Source: Sphaerimonospora mesophila NBRC 14179 = JCM 3151
GTDB taxonomy: Bacteria; Actinomycetota; Actinomycetes; Streptosporangiales; Streptosporangiaceae
DNA length: 43,333 nt
Assembly: GCA_001552515.1 (NCBI GenBank)
Contig: BCRI01000055.1
Span: forward strand, 1 to 43,333
Reading direction: 5' to 3'
Part shown: in pieces, positions 1 through 11,099 of the stretch
Layout: each line of letters begins with the position of its first letter
Position numbering within the stretch: position 1 is the first letter of the stretch
The notes under the pieces: model-generated
Told to the model about the DNA's origin: nothing
What the model saw: the letters and a program-made list of their open reading frames with translations, nothing else
Databases searched by the model: none
Made by a program: the position numbers and the translations under genes

Positions 1-660
1 ACCGGTGCCGGCGCGGACCTCGTCCCAGGAGTCGATCACCTTGCCGGTGCGGGCGTCGACGTAGACGTGCAGCACGCTGGGGGCGTTCTGCTTGCCGGTG
101 CCCTTGACCACGGTCTCCCACGCCAGGCGGGGGGTCGTGGTCGTGGCGTGCACCAGCAGTTCGGGGGTGCTCGTTTCCTCGGCGGTGGCCAGCTCGGCGC
201 GGGCCGTGCGGGCGGCCGCCTCGGCGGTGACCTTGGCCTTGATGCCGACGTTCACCGTGGCCTGCTGGCCGGTGACGACGGTGTCGACGACCTGGCCGGT
301 CTTGTCGGTGGACACGATCACGTCGCCGCCGTAGACCGGCAGGCCCTGGTAGGTGCGCTGGTAGGTCAGGTACTGCAGGCCACGCGTGCCGGAGATGCTC
401 CGTACCAGCTGGAACTCGTCATCGGCCGACGCACGCAACGCCGGCGCGTCCGCGGCGAGGATCTTGTCGGCGTTCACCATGGCGTTCTTGCGCTGCTGCG
501 CGTCCGGCGGCGCGAACGCCGGCGGTGTGGGTTCCTGGGCTGCCCGGGCGGCGGCCGCGTCCGGCGCCGCCGAGGCGGCGGGCACCGCCGTCAGCGAGGC
601 GGTGGCCAGGGCGACCGCCGCCAGCACCGTGACGGCACCCGACCTCTTCGTGGGATTCAC
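1..660 (-). CDS. secreted M4 (thermolysin-like) metalloprotease, N-terminal part only
   Basis: The reading frame starts at a GTG (658-660) and runs off the left edge after 220 codons. It begins with a short basic stretch and a hydrophobic Ala/Val/Leu signal peptide (about residues 1-30, ending near ASAAP), followed by the propeptide of M4 peptidases. The FTP-like segment is recognisable from QLVRSISGTRGLQYLTYQRT and GLPVYGGDVIVSTDK, and a PepSY-like segment ends with LHVYVDARTGKVIDSWDEV. The catalytic HExxH domain would lie beyond position 1 and is not seen. The protein should be exported and self-activated by cleavage of the propeptide (family knowledge). AGAGGAG (about 670-676) precedes the GTG by 9-10 bases, which supports this start. 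The gene follows the encapsulin operon in the same direction but is separated from it by a terminator, so it probably has its own promoter. Confidence 0.85.
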   Translation of the reverse strand, partial: MNPTKRSGAVTVLAAVALATASLTAVPAASAAPDAAAARAAQEPTPPAFAPPDAQQRKNAMVNADKILAADAPALRASADDEFQLVRSISGTRGLQYLTYQRTYQGLPVYGGDVIVSTDKTGQVVDTVVTGQQATVNVGIKAKVTAEAAARTARAELATAEETSTPELLVHATTTTPRLAWETVVKGTGKQNAPSVLHVYVDARTGKVIDSWDEVRAGTG

Positions 661-687
661 TCTCGGTGACTCCTCTGCATGGGGGGT

Positions 688-709
688 GAAAAAGCCCGAA
701 AAAACGGGC
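688..709 (-). terminator. intrinsic terminator of the encapsulin operon
   Basis: On the minus strand GCCCG-TTTTTT-CGGGC forms a short stem (705-709 with 694-698) followed at once by TTTTT (689-693). This is a stem plus U-tract, unusually canonical for such a GC-rich genome. It lies about 180 bases after the stop of the last shell gene and about 30 bases before the protease start codon, so it should separate the two transcripts. If the protease transcript starts upstream of it, the hairpin would lie in the protease 5' leader. Confidence 0.75.
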
Positions 710-749
710 CGCTCCCCAAGCTGGCACCAAGAGCGCCTGCGGAATACCC

Positions 750-778
750 TCCAAATTTCTATAACTCAGAAATATGGA
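750..778. promoter_or_regulatory. inverted repeat (possible operator) upstream of the M4 protease
   Basis: TCCAAATTTCT (750-760) and AGAAATATGGA (768-778) form 11-base arms with one mismatch around a 7-base spacer. They sit in an AT-rich pocket between the shell gene and the protease gene. The symmetry and AT content fit a regulator-binding site. No matching regulator is identified. Confidence 0.45.
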
Positions 779-885
779 ACATTATCTAAAAAAGCCCCAC
801 AGGTGGCGATATCCGGCGATTTATATCGAGGTTCGGTATGGGATGACCGCTATGGCAGAGCCACAATGGTCATGACCGTTCAAAC

Positions 886-1902
886 CTACGTGACGTCGAC
901 GCCGTCGAGGACGCCCAGCGCGTCGGGCACGAGAACGGCCGCCGAATAGTAGAGGGTGACGAGATAGGAGGCGATCGCCCTGTCGTCGACTCCGGTGAGC
1001 CGGACGGTCACTCCCGGCTGATACTCGTCCGGCAGCCCGGTGCGGTGCAGGCCGATGACCCCCTGGTCGTCCTCTCCCAGTCGCATGACGAGAATCGAGC
1101 TGAGGCCACGACCGGTGATCGGAATCTTGTCGCATGGCAGGATCGGCACGCCGCGCCAGGCGATGACCGTGGCCGTCCCCGCCCGCGCCGAGTCCGGATA
1201 GACGCCTCGCCTGTTGCATTCCCTGGCGAACGCGGCGACCGCCCGCGGATGGGCCAGGAAGCAGTGGGACTTCCTGCGCCGGCAGAGCAGTTCGTCGAGG
1301 TCGTCCGGGGTGGGCGGCCCCGCGCCGGTCCGGGTGCGGATGCGCTGACGGGAGTCGGCGTTGTGCAGCAGGCCGAACTCGCGGTTGTTGACCAGCTCGT
1401 GCTCCTGCCGCTCGCGCAGCGCCTCGATCGTCAGCCGCAGCTGCTGCTCGGTCTGGTTCATCGGCTCGTTGTACAGATCCGCCACCCGCGTGTGCACCCG
1501 CAGCACCGTCTGCGCCACACTCAGCTCGTACTCCCGCGGCGCGGGATCGTAGTCCACGAACGTCTTCGGCAGCGTCACCTCCCCCGTGTGCCCGGCCGCC
1601 AGCTCGATCGCCGCCTCGCCGTACCGGTTGACCCGATCGACCCGGTCTGCCTGATCGGTCTGCTCCGTCTGATCGGTCTGCTCGGTCCGGGGCGTCCGGC
1701 CGTCGCCGGGCCGCCGGTACGTCCGTCGCCGGTTCAGCCGGTAGGCGCCTCCGGCCGCCTCCACCCACGGGAGCACCCGGAGCAGGTGCCGGGAGGTGAT
1801 CTCCTGGTTCTGCGGCGCCGACTTGGCCGTCGTGGCCAGCCTCCGCGCCGCGGTGGTGCCGAGGCTCGTCCGCTGGGCGTCTCCGGCTCCGAGTGCCGTC
1901 AT
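886..1902 (-). CDS. family 2B-type encapsulin shell protein lacking the CNB domain
   Basis: Protein of 338 aa. The N-arm ([34 protein letters not shown]) and everything from about residue 95 onwards are closely similar to the neighbouring shell protein encoded at 4217-5608, including [38 protein letters not shown] and the C-terminal [13 protein letters not shown]. This is the HK97-fold shell of family 2 encapsulins. In the other copy about 125 residues between YALGDGR and HGEAAIEL form a cyclic-nucleotide-binding domain; here only a short hydrophilic linker with [12 protein letters not shown] remains. The start ATG lies 3 bases after the stop of the geosmin synthase gene, so translation is probably coupled. 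It is the last gene of the operon. It may co-assemble with the other shell protein or form its own shell (inference). Confidence 0.9.
   Translation of the reverse strand: MTALGAGDAQRTSLGTTAARRLATTAKSAPQNQEITSRHLLRVLPWVEAAGGAYRLNRRRTYRRPGDGRTPRTEQTDQTEQTDQADRVDRVNRYGEAAIELAAGHTGEVTLPKTFVDYDPAPREYELSVAQTVLRVHTRVADLYNEPMNQTEQQLRLTIEALRERQEHELVNNREFGLLHNADSRQRIRTRTGAGPPTPDDLDELLCRRRKSHCFLAHPRAVAAFARECNRRGVYPDSARAGTATVIAWRGVPILPCDKIPITGRGLSSILVMRLGEDDQGVIGLHRTGLPDEYQPGVTVRLTGVDDRAIASYLVTLYYSAAVLVPDALGVLDGVDVT
1354..1536. repeat. near-identical tract shared by the two shell genes
   Basis: These 183 bases match 4682-4864 with three mismatches (1381, 1488 and 1519 region), far higher identity than the rest of the two paralogous shell genes. 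The tract encodes the [11 protein letters not shown] to EFGLLHNAD segment of the shell. Recent gene conversion or very strong constraint are the two explanations. Confidence 0.8.
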
Positions 1903-1905
1903 CGC

Positions 1906-5608
<3,703 letters not shown>

Positions 5609-5685
5609 GACCTGAACCACCTGTCCTCTGCGTTGACGTGCCGTACGAATACACGAGGGGGTACACGGGGGGAATGCGTGGGAAT

Positions 5686-5701
5686 CCGGGTGGACACCCG
5701 G
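5686..5701. other. stem-loop between prenyl synthase and shell gene
   Basis: CCGGGT (5686-5691) and ACCCGG (5696-5701) form a perfect 6-bp stem with a 4-base loop. It lies in the 115-base gap between the prenyl synthase stop and the first shell start, the only long gap in the operon. There is no U-tract, so full termination is unlikely; an mRNA processing or attenuation role that alters the cargo-to-shell ratio is possible (inference). GGGGGTACACGGGG lies beside it. Confidence 0.35.
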
Positions 5702-5723
5702 GGATCCGGTATGTGGGGAACGG

Positions 5724-7028
5724 TCACCGGACGCGGTTGACGAGGCTGCCGGCCAGGCCGGCCAGCCCCTCCTTGACGTACGGATCGACCGGTGCGTCGG
5801 CGAGCACGCGCAGCGCCTCACCGACCCGCTCGTCGATCATCGTCTCGACGCGGGCCAGTGCTCCGGTGCCGACCACGATCTGCCGTAGCTCGGCGGCGCG
5901 TTCCCCGGTCAGCTCCGGGTTGCCGTGCCAGGTCGCCAGATGGCGCGCCTCACCCTCGGAGGCGTGCCTGCGTGCGTAGGCGATGAGGATCGTGTGCTTG
6001 CCCTCTCTGAGGTCGTCGAGCACCGGTTTGCCGGTCTCGGCCGGGTCGCCGAACATGCCGAGCACGTCGTCGCGGAGCTGGAAGGCCTCACCCAGCGGCA
6101 GGCCGAACCTGGAGTAGAGGTCGAGCAGCGACGGCTGCGCCCCGGCCAGTGCGCCGCCGATCTGCAGGGGACGTTCCACGGTGTATTTCGCCGTCTTGTA
6201 CCGGACCACGGTGAGCGCCTCCTCCACCGTGGCCGGCCCGCGGGTCTGGGCGAGGATGTCCAGGTACTGACCGGCGATCACCTCGGTGCGCAGCCGGTCG
6301 AACAGGGCGCGGGCGGCCCGCAGCCTGGAGGTCTCGGCCCCGCTGCCGGACAGCAGTTCGTCGGACCAGGCGAGCGTGAGCGTGCCCAGCAGAATGGCCG
6401 CCGCCAGTCCGAACGAGCGGGCCGCCGGCTCGCCGACCGGTTCGCGGGGCCGTGCGTCGGGATGCGTGTGCGGGCTCGGGTGCCGGTGCAGGCCGGTGAG
6501 GCTGCGGTGCATGGTGGGCCGGCCCCGGCGCAGCTCGCTGCCGTCCATGATGTCGTCGTGTATGAGCAGGCCCGAGTGGCACAGCTCGAGTGCGGCCCCC
6601 ACGGAGATGATCTGATCGTCGTCGCCGTCGCCGCCCGCGCCCCGCCAGCCCCAGTAACACAGCAGGGGGCGGACCCGCTTGCCGCCGCCGAGAATGAAGT
6701 CCCGCAGGAAGCCGTAGGCCGCCGACACGTCGGGGTCGGCGATCGGAGCCGCGTGCTCGTCGAGGAACCGGGCGAGCCGTCGGTCGATCAGGACCCTTAT
6801 CCGCTCCGCCACCTCGGCCGGCGTCTCCTCCCCCGGCTCACCCGCCGTCGTCGCCGCGTCCGCCGCTCCCCCGGCCGGCGCCGTGGTCGATGCCCCGGTT
6901 AACGTCCCCGTCGATGCCTTGGTCGTTGCCCCGGTTGATGCCCCGGTTGATGCCGTGGTTCGTGCCGCCTCCCCTGCCCCTTCCTCGGCCACCTGCCCGA
7001 TCGACGCCTGACCGGTTTCCACCGTCAT
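5724..7028 (-). CDS. polyprenyl (FPP/GGPP-type) synthase with disordered N-terminal tail, probable encapsulin cargo
   Basis: Protein of 434 aa, about 70 longer than ordinary trans-isoprenyl diphosphate synthases. Residues 1-70 are low-complexity Thr/Ala/Ser/Gly (repeated TGAST, TTKAST) ending in [14 protein letters not shown]. The catalytic domain follows: GGGKRVRP (114-121), first Asp-rich motif DDIMD (158-162) with downstream RRG, KTAKYT, and second Asp-rich motif DDVLGMFGD (320-328). The enzyme condenses IPP with allylic diphosphates; the residues before DDIMD ([10 protein letters not shown]) do not let me fix the chain length. In family 2B encapsulin operons such polyprenyl synthases are cargo, loaded through a disordered N-terminal extension. 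Start: the ATG at 7026-7028 follows GGAAGGA by 8 bases; an in-frame start 11 codons upstream is less likely. It is the first gene of the operon. Confidence 0.9.
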   Translation of the reverse strand: MTVETGQASIGQVAEEGAGEAARTTASTGASTGATTKASTGTLTGASTTAPAGGAADAATTAGEPGEETPAEVAERIRVLIDRRLARFLDEHAAPIADPDVSAAYGFLRDFILGGGKRVRPLLCYWGWRGAGGDGDDDQIISVGAALELCHSGLLIHDDIMDGSELRRGRPTMHRSLTGLHRHPSPHTHPDARPREPVGEPAARSFGLAAAILLGTLTLAWSDELLSGSGAETSRLRAARALFDRLRTEVIAGQYLDILAQTRGPATVEEALTVVRYKTAKYTVERPLQIGGALAGAQPSLLDLYSRFGLPLGEAFQLRDDVLGMFGDPAETGKPVLDDLREGKHTILIAYARRHASEGEARHLATWHGNPELTGERAAELRQIVVGTGALARVETMIDERVGEALRVLADAPVDPYVKEGLAGLAGSLVNRVR

Positions 7029-7239
7029 CGTCAGTCCTTCCTCAAGGAAGCCCGATGCCAACGGAAAGCTATCATCCAGTCACGGGCTGTAAAAGAGCCG
7101 ATCGGAAGGAACTCGGGAACGGTCCACATCGCGAGATCGCCCGATCGTGGATCGGCGGACGAAAGCGCACGTCAGCGGGGCCGGGCGAGGCAACGGAGGC
7201 GCGGATCGCCGCCCTGACCGGCGCCATCGCCTATCATTT

Positions 7240-7255
7240 TTAGACAAGCTTCTAA
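7240..7255. promoter_or_regulatory. inverted repeat upstream of arsR-type gene, probable operator
   Basis: TTAGA (7240-7244) and TCTAA (7251-7255) flank CAAGCT; the sequence is AT-rich against its surroundings and lies 15 bases before the regulator start codon. Autoregulatory ArsR/SmtB operators commonly occupy this place. The 240-base divergent region to the left also has to hold the encapsulin operon promoter; a possible minus-strand pair is TTTACA near 7095-7100 and TAGCTT near 7073-7078, 16 bases apart (weak). Confidence 0.45.
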
Positions 7256-7270
7256 TCAGGGGGTTCGGTC

Positions 7271-7621
7271 ATGACCGCCGCCACCGGCCGATGCTGCGCG
7301 CCGATCACGCGTGAGCCACTGTCACCGGACGACGCGGCCGAGCTGGCCGTGCTGCTCAAGGCCGCCGCCGATCCGGTACGGCTGCGCCTGCTGTCGATGA
7401 TCGGCTCACACCCCGGCGGCGAGGCATGCGTGTGCGACCTCACCGACGCCTTCGACCTGACCGCGCCCACCATCTCCCATCACCTGAAGGTGCTGCGCAC
7501 CGCCGGGCTGATCGAGAGCGAGCGGCGCGGCACATGGGTCTACTACCGGATCGTGCCCACCGCCATCACCCGCCTGGGCGCGCTGTTCACGCCGCTCACC
7601 CCTGCCACCGCCGCGAGCTGA
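7271..7621 (+). CDS. ArsR/SmtB-family metalloregulator
   Basis: Protein of 116 aa with the winged-helix core of ArsR regulators: LLKAAADPVRLRLLSMI, then ACVCDLTDAFDLTAPTISHHLKVLRTAGLIESERRGTWVYYRI. The paired Cys in ACVCDLTD at helix alpha-3 is the As(III)/metal-binding site of classical ArsR proteins; a further CC (residues 8-9) lies near the N-terminus. The usual role is derepression when metal binds. No arsenic efflux or reductase genes are adjacent. It is divergent from the encapsulin operon, so it may control that operon, itself, or a distant target. AGGGGG lies 8 bases before the ATG. Confidence 0.9.
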   Translation: MTAATGRCCAPITREPLSPDDAAELAVLLKAAADPVRLRLLSMIGSHPGGEACVCDLTDAFDLTAPTISHHLKVLRTAGLIESERRGTWVYYRIVPTAITRLGALFTPLTPATAAS

Positions 7622-7631
7622 GGCGGCGGCA

Positions 7632-7671
7632 GGGCGCCGAGCCCTCCGGTGCAGGTGTCCGCTCGGCGCCC
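7632..7671. terminator. bidirectional hairpin between convergent genes
   Basis: GGGCGCCGAG (7632-7641) and CTCGGCGCCC (7662-7671) pair perfectly over 10 bp with a 20-base loop. The hairpin lies in the 61-base gap between the convergent arsR-type gene and the flavin reductase gene. It has no U-tract, as is common for actinobacterial terminators. Confidence 0.6.
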
Positions 7672-7682
7672 GTCACCCACGG

Positions 7683-8294
7683 TCAGAGACCGGGTGTGAA
7701 CTCCCCGAAGCGGCCGCGGTGGTAGAGCAGCGGGCGGGCCGCCGGGCGCACGTCCACGTCGGTGACCAGGCCGACGACGAGGACGTGATCGCCTATGCCG
7801 GCCGTGCCGTACGGCACGCAGAGCAGGTGCGCCGCCACATCCGCGAGCAGCGGCGTGCCGAGCGGTCCGGGCCGCCAGCGGGTCGGCTCGGCGAAGCGGT
7901 CGACCCCCTTGCGCGCGAACCTCGCCGCGAGCTCGACCTGGTCACCCGTCAGGACGTGGACCGCGAACTGGTCGGCCCGCCGCAGCCCGGCCCAGGTGCC
8001 GGAGGCCCGGCCGGCGAAGAAGCAGACCAGCGGCGGTTCAAGGCTGACCGAGGAGAACGAGGTGGCGGTCAGCCCGAAGGGCACGCCGGCCACCTGGGCG
8101 GTGACGATCACCACGCCCGCCGCGTGTTCGGCGAGGGCGCCGCGGAAGCCCGCCGGGTCGACGGCGCGGTCGAGGACGCCCCGGTCCAGGACCGCGCCGT
8201 CCGGAATCCACCGATCCCGGTGGTACCGATCCGTGACGACACGATCCGGTACGCCCCGGGATGAAAGGGCGCGATCAGGAAGGATCTCGGTCAT
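7683..8294 (-). CDS. flavin reductase-like (FMN-binding split-barrel) protein
   Basis: Protein of 203 aa and last gene of the sulfur operon. The flavin reductase-like domain spans about residues 45-203: FRGALAEHAAGVVIVTAQVAGVPFGLTATSFSSVSLEPPLVCFFAG, then GDHVLVVGLVTDVDV and PLLYHRGRFGEF. Such enzymes reduce free FMN with NAD(P)H and pass FMNH2 to a partner monooxygenase, here most likely the NtaA/DszA-type enzyme encoded at 8833-10206. The first 40 residues are an Arg/Asp-rich extension with repeated DR pairs. The ATG overlaps the preceding stop (ATGA), so translation is coupled. Confidence 0.88.
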   Translation of the reverse strand: MTEILPDRALSSRGVPDRVVTDRYHRDRWIPDGAVLDRGVLDRAVDPAGFRGALAEHAAGVVIVTAQVAGVPFGLTATSFSSVSLEPPLVCFFAGRASGTWAGLRRADQFAVHVLTGDQVELAARFARKGVDRFAEPTRWRPGPLGTPLLADVAAHLLCVPYGTAGIGDHVLVVGLVTDVDVRPAARPLLYHRGRFGEFTPGL

Positions 8295-8833
8295 GCCGGC
8301 ACCGCCCGTCCCAGCGCGGCGGTCACCTGGGGGGCGACCAGGGCGGCCCAGCGGGTGAGCACGCCCGTCGGCGGCTCGTCCGGCAGCCCGCTCGGCAGCT
8401 CGCTCTCCGGCAGCGCCAGCCCGGGGGTGGGTACGGCGGCGCCGAGTTCGACGAGCACGGGCCGCAGATGCACCTCGACCGCGAGGGCGTGCCGCGGATC
8501 CCCCATCACCATCAGCGGCAGCGCCACGGTGCCGGCCAGCGCGTTCGGGGGGAGCCGGTCCAGGAACGCCTTGAGCAGCCCGGGATAGCTCGCCTTGTAC
8601 GTCGGGCAGGCGACGACCAGCACCGACGCGCCCGCCGCCAGTTCCAGGGCCGCCTCCACGACGGCGGAAGGGACGGGCGAGAGCAGGTGCGGACCGAACG
8701 CCGCCAGGTCGATGATCTCTCCGGAGGCGTCGAGACCGGTGAGGCCGGCGACCTGCCGTGCCGCCTCGATCGCGGCCGCCCGCGTTCTGGAGCCCGCCCG
8801 GGGATTGCCGACCAGCGTCACGAATCCGCCCAT
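8291..8833 (-). CDS. NADPH-dependent FMN reductase (SsuE/MsuE-like)
   Basis: Protein of 180 aa with a flavodoxin-like fold. The N-terminal phosphate-binding loop is LVGNPRAGSRTRAAA, and VLVVACPTYKASYPGLLKAFLDRLP is the typical flavin-binding/dimerisation segment of SsuE-type reductases. It supplies reduced FMN to the operon's monooxygenase. The start codon overlaps the stop of the monooxygenase gene (TGATG) and its own stop overlaps the next start (ATGA). A second, unrelated flavin reductase follows directly, so the operon has two reductases for one visible monooxygenase. Confidence 0.88.
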   Translation of the reverse strand: MGGFVTLVGNPRAGSRTRAAAIEAARQVAGLTGLDASGEIIDLAAFGPHLLSPVPSAVVEAALELAAGASVLVVACPTYKASYPGLLKAFLDRLPPNALAGTVALPLMVMGDPRHALAVEVHLRPVLVELGAAVPTPGLALPESELPSGLPDEPPTGVLTRWAALVAPQVTAALGRAVPA

Positions 8834-10206
8834 CACGCCGCCCCCGCCAGGGGGAGCGACCCGCCGTCCCGCTCCCCCTGCGACGGTGAGCCGGAAGCGG
8901 CGTAGCGGGAGACCGGGCGGGCCAGGCCGTAGTTGTCGCGCAGCGTGCGGCCCTCGTAGTCGATGCGGAACAGTCCCCTGATCTGCAGTTCCGGTACGAC
9001 ATGGTCCACGAAGTCCGCCAGGCCACTGGGCAGCAGCGGCGGCATGACATTGAAGCCGTCGGCCGCGCCGCCCTCGAACCACTCCTGCAACTGGTCGGCG
9101 ATCTGCTCGGGCGTGCCGGCCACCACGCGGTGGCCGCGGCCGCCGGCCAGCCGCGTGAGCAGCCGCCGTACGGTCAGGCGCTCCCGGCGGGCGAGCTCGA
9201 TGACGAGCCTGCGGCGGCTCTGCGCCCCCTCGGTCTCCACCGGGATGTCGGGCAGCGGGTCGTCGAGTTGGTCCTCGGTGAGCCGGATCCCGGTCAGCTG
9301 GGAGAGCTGGGCGAGGCCGTAGGCGGGGACGATCAGGTCCTCCAACTCCTTTTCCAGCCGCAGCGCCTCGCGTTCGGTGGATCCGATGATCGGTGAGATG
9401 CCGGGCAGGACGAGCAGCTCCTCGGGAGACCTGCCGTACCGCGCGAGACGCCCCTTGATGTCGGCGTAGAACCGCCGGGCCTCCTCCAGGGTCTGCTGCG
9501 CGGTGAACACCGCCTCGGCGTGGCGGGCGGCGAACTCCGTGCCGTCCTCGGAGGAGCCGGCCTGCACGAGCAGCGGGTGGCCCTGCGGGGGGCGTGAGGT
9601 GTTCAGCGGGCCGTGCACCGCGAAGTGGGCGCCCGCGTGCTCGATCGGGTGGATCTTGGCGGTGTCGGCGTAGACGCCGGCCCGGCGGTCGCCGATCACG
9701 GCGTCGTCCTCCCAGCTGTCCCAGAGCTTGGTGACCACCTCCAGGAACTCGTCGGCCCGCCGGTAGCGGTCGCGGTGCGCCGGGCGCTCGACGCCGAAGT
9801 TGTGCGCCTCGGCCTCGCCGGCGGAGGTGACGATGTTCCAGCCGGCCCGGCCGCCGCTGATGTGGTCCAGCGAGGCGAACTTCCTGGCCACGTGGAACGG
9901 CTCGTTGTACGTCGTGGAGACCGTGGCGATCAGGCCGATGCGCTCGGTGACCGCCGCCAGCGCGGCGAGCAGGGTGAGCGGTTCGAGCCCGCCGAGGGCG
10001 TTGTGCCGCACCTCCCCCTTCAGGGCGAGCCCGTCGGCCAGGAAGACCGAGTCGAGCCGGCCGCGCTCGGCGATCCGGGCGAGCTCCTGGTAGTGCCGGA
10101 CGTCGGTCAGCCGGGACGGTTCCGTGAGCGGATGACGCCAGGCCGCCTCGTGGTGGCCGACGCCCATCAGGAAGGCGTTCAGGTGCAGTTTGCGTACGGA
10201 CGGCAT
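8833..10206 (-). CDS. NtaA/SnaA/DszA-family FMN-dependent monooxygenase
   Basis: Protein of 457 aa, the usual family length. It has a bacterial-luciferase-like TIM barrel with family-typical segments: LHLNAFLMGVGHHEAAWRHP at the start, SVFLADGLAL, LEPLTLLAALAAVTERIGL, STTYNEPFHVARKFASLDH, SGGRAGWNIVTS, HPLLVQAGSSEDG and FNVMPPLLPSGLADFVDHVVPEL. Members use FMNH2 and O2 to oxidise sulfones, chelators or other substrates; beside an Ssu-like transporter and two flavin reductases the likely role is C-S bond cleavage for sulfur supply (inference). The C-terminus has a Ser/Gly-rich tail. The ATG overlaps the permease stop (TGATG). Confidence 0.92.
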   Translation of the reverse strand: MPSVRKLHLNAFLMGVGHHEAAWRHPLTEPSRLTDVRHYQELARIAERGRLDSVFLADGLALKGEVRHNALGGLEPLTLLAALAAVTERIGLIATVSTTYNEPFHVARKFASLDHISGGRAGWNIVTSAGEAEAHNFGVERPAHRDRYRRADEFLEVVTKLWDSWEDDAVIGDRRAGVYADTAKIHPIEHAGAHFAVHGPLNTSRPPQGHPLLVQAGSSEDGTEFAARHAEAVFTAQQTLEEARRFYADIKGRLARYGRSPEELLVLPGISPIIGSTEREALRLEKELEDLIVPAYGLAQLSQLTGIRLTEDQLDDPLPDIPVETEGAQSRRRLVIELARRERLTVRRLLTRLAGGRGHRVVAGTPEQIADQLQEWFEGGAADGFNVMPPLLPSGLADFVDHVVPELQIRGLFRIDYEGRTLRDNYGLARPVSRYAASGSPSQGERDGGSLPLAGAA

Positions 10207-11099
10207 CAGGAGACCCTCCAGGTGGAGAAGCGGCGCTGGAGCGCCAGCAGCAGCAGGTTGAACAGCAGGCCGAGCAGCGAGATCGTGATGATCCCGGCGT
10301 ACATGTCGGGGATGCGGAAGCCGGCCTGCGCGTCGTTGATCAGGTAGCCGAGACCGGCCCTGGCGCCGACCATCTCGGCGAACAGCAGGACCAGGATCGA
10401 GTGCGCCCCGGCCAGCCGCACACCCGTGAAGATCGTGGGCACGGCCGCGGGGAGGACGACCTTGCGGAACAGCCGGATCGGGCCCAGCCCGAGCGACCTG
10501 GCCGACTTGATCAGCAGCGGCTCGACGGTGCGCACCCCGCTGATCGTGTTGAGCAGGATCGGCCAGGAGCAGGCGTAGAACACGAAGACGACCTTCGAGG
10601 TCTCCCCCAGCCCGAAGATGAGGATGAAGACCGGCAGCAGGGCCACGGCCGAGGTGTTGCGGAACAGCTCGAGGACCGGGGTGAGGAAGTCGTTCAGCGG
10701 CCGGTACCACCCGATGAGCAGGCCGAGCGGTACGGCCAGCACGATGGCCAGGCCGAATCCGGCCAGCGACCGGAGCAGCGACGCCTGGAAGTGCTCGGTC
10801 AGCCGGCCGCTGACCAGCAGGTCCCACCAGGCGGCCAGATCGGTCGAGATCGGCGGCACGAACACCCGGTCGACGACGCCGAGCCGGGGCAGCGCCTCCC
10901 AGAGCCCCAGCAGCAGGACGATCGCCGCCGAGTTGCGCAGCGCCTTTCCCGCCGCCTTCTGAAGAGATCTGCCCGCCGACTTCCGGAAGGACGTTCCCGT
11001 CGTGGTCCCGGCCGTTCTTTCCGATGTGATCACGGCGAGGGTGCCGGTGCCCGTACGGCCCGCCGTACGCTGTCCGGCGCCGATCCGGAGATCAGCCAT
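10206..11099 (-). CDS. ABC transporter permease (SsuC/TauC-like)
   Basis: Protein of 297 aa. A basic N-terminal extension of about 55 residues is followed by membrane segments, among them AAIVLLLGLWEALPRLG, LLRSLAGFGLAIVLAVPLGLLIGW, ALLPVFILIFGLGETSKVVFVFYACSWPILLNTISGV and ILVLLFAEMVGARAGLGYLI. The EAA loop (LLIKSARSLGLGPIRLFRKVVLPAAVPTIFTGVR) contacts the ATPase. It forms the membrane channel of an aliphatic sulfonate/taurine-type importer. Its start overlaps the ATPase gene by 8 bases and its stop overlaps the monooxygenase start. Confidence 0.92.
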   Translation of the reverse strand: MADLRIGAGQRTAGRTGTGTLAVITSERTAGTTTGTSFRKSAGRSLQKAAGKALRNSAAIVLLLGLWEALPRLGVVDRVFVPPISTDLAAWWDLLVSGRLTEHFQASLLRSLAGFGLAIVLAVPLGLLIGWYRPLNDFLTPVLELFRNTSAVALLPVFILIFGLGETSKVVFVFYACSWPILLNTISGVRTVEPLLIKSARSLGLGPIRLFRKVVLPAAVPTIFTGVRLAGAHSILVLLFAEMVGARAGLGYLINDAQAGFRIPDMYAGIITISLLGLLFNLLLLALQRRFSTWRVS

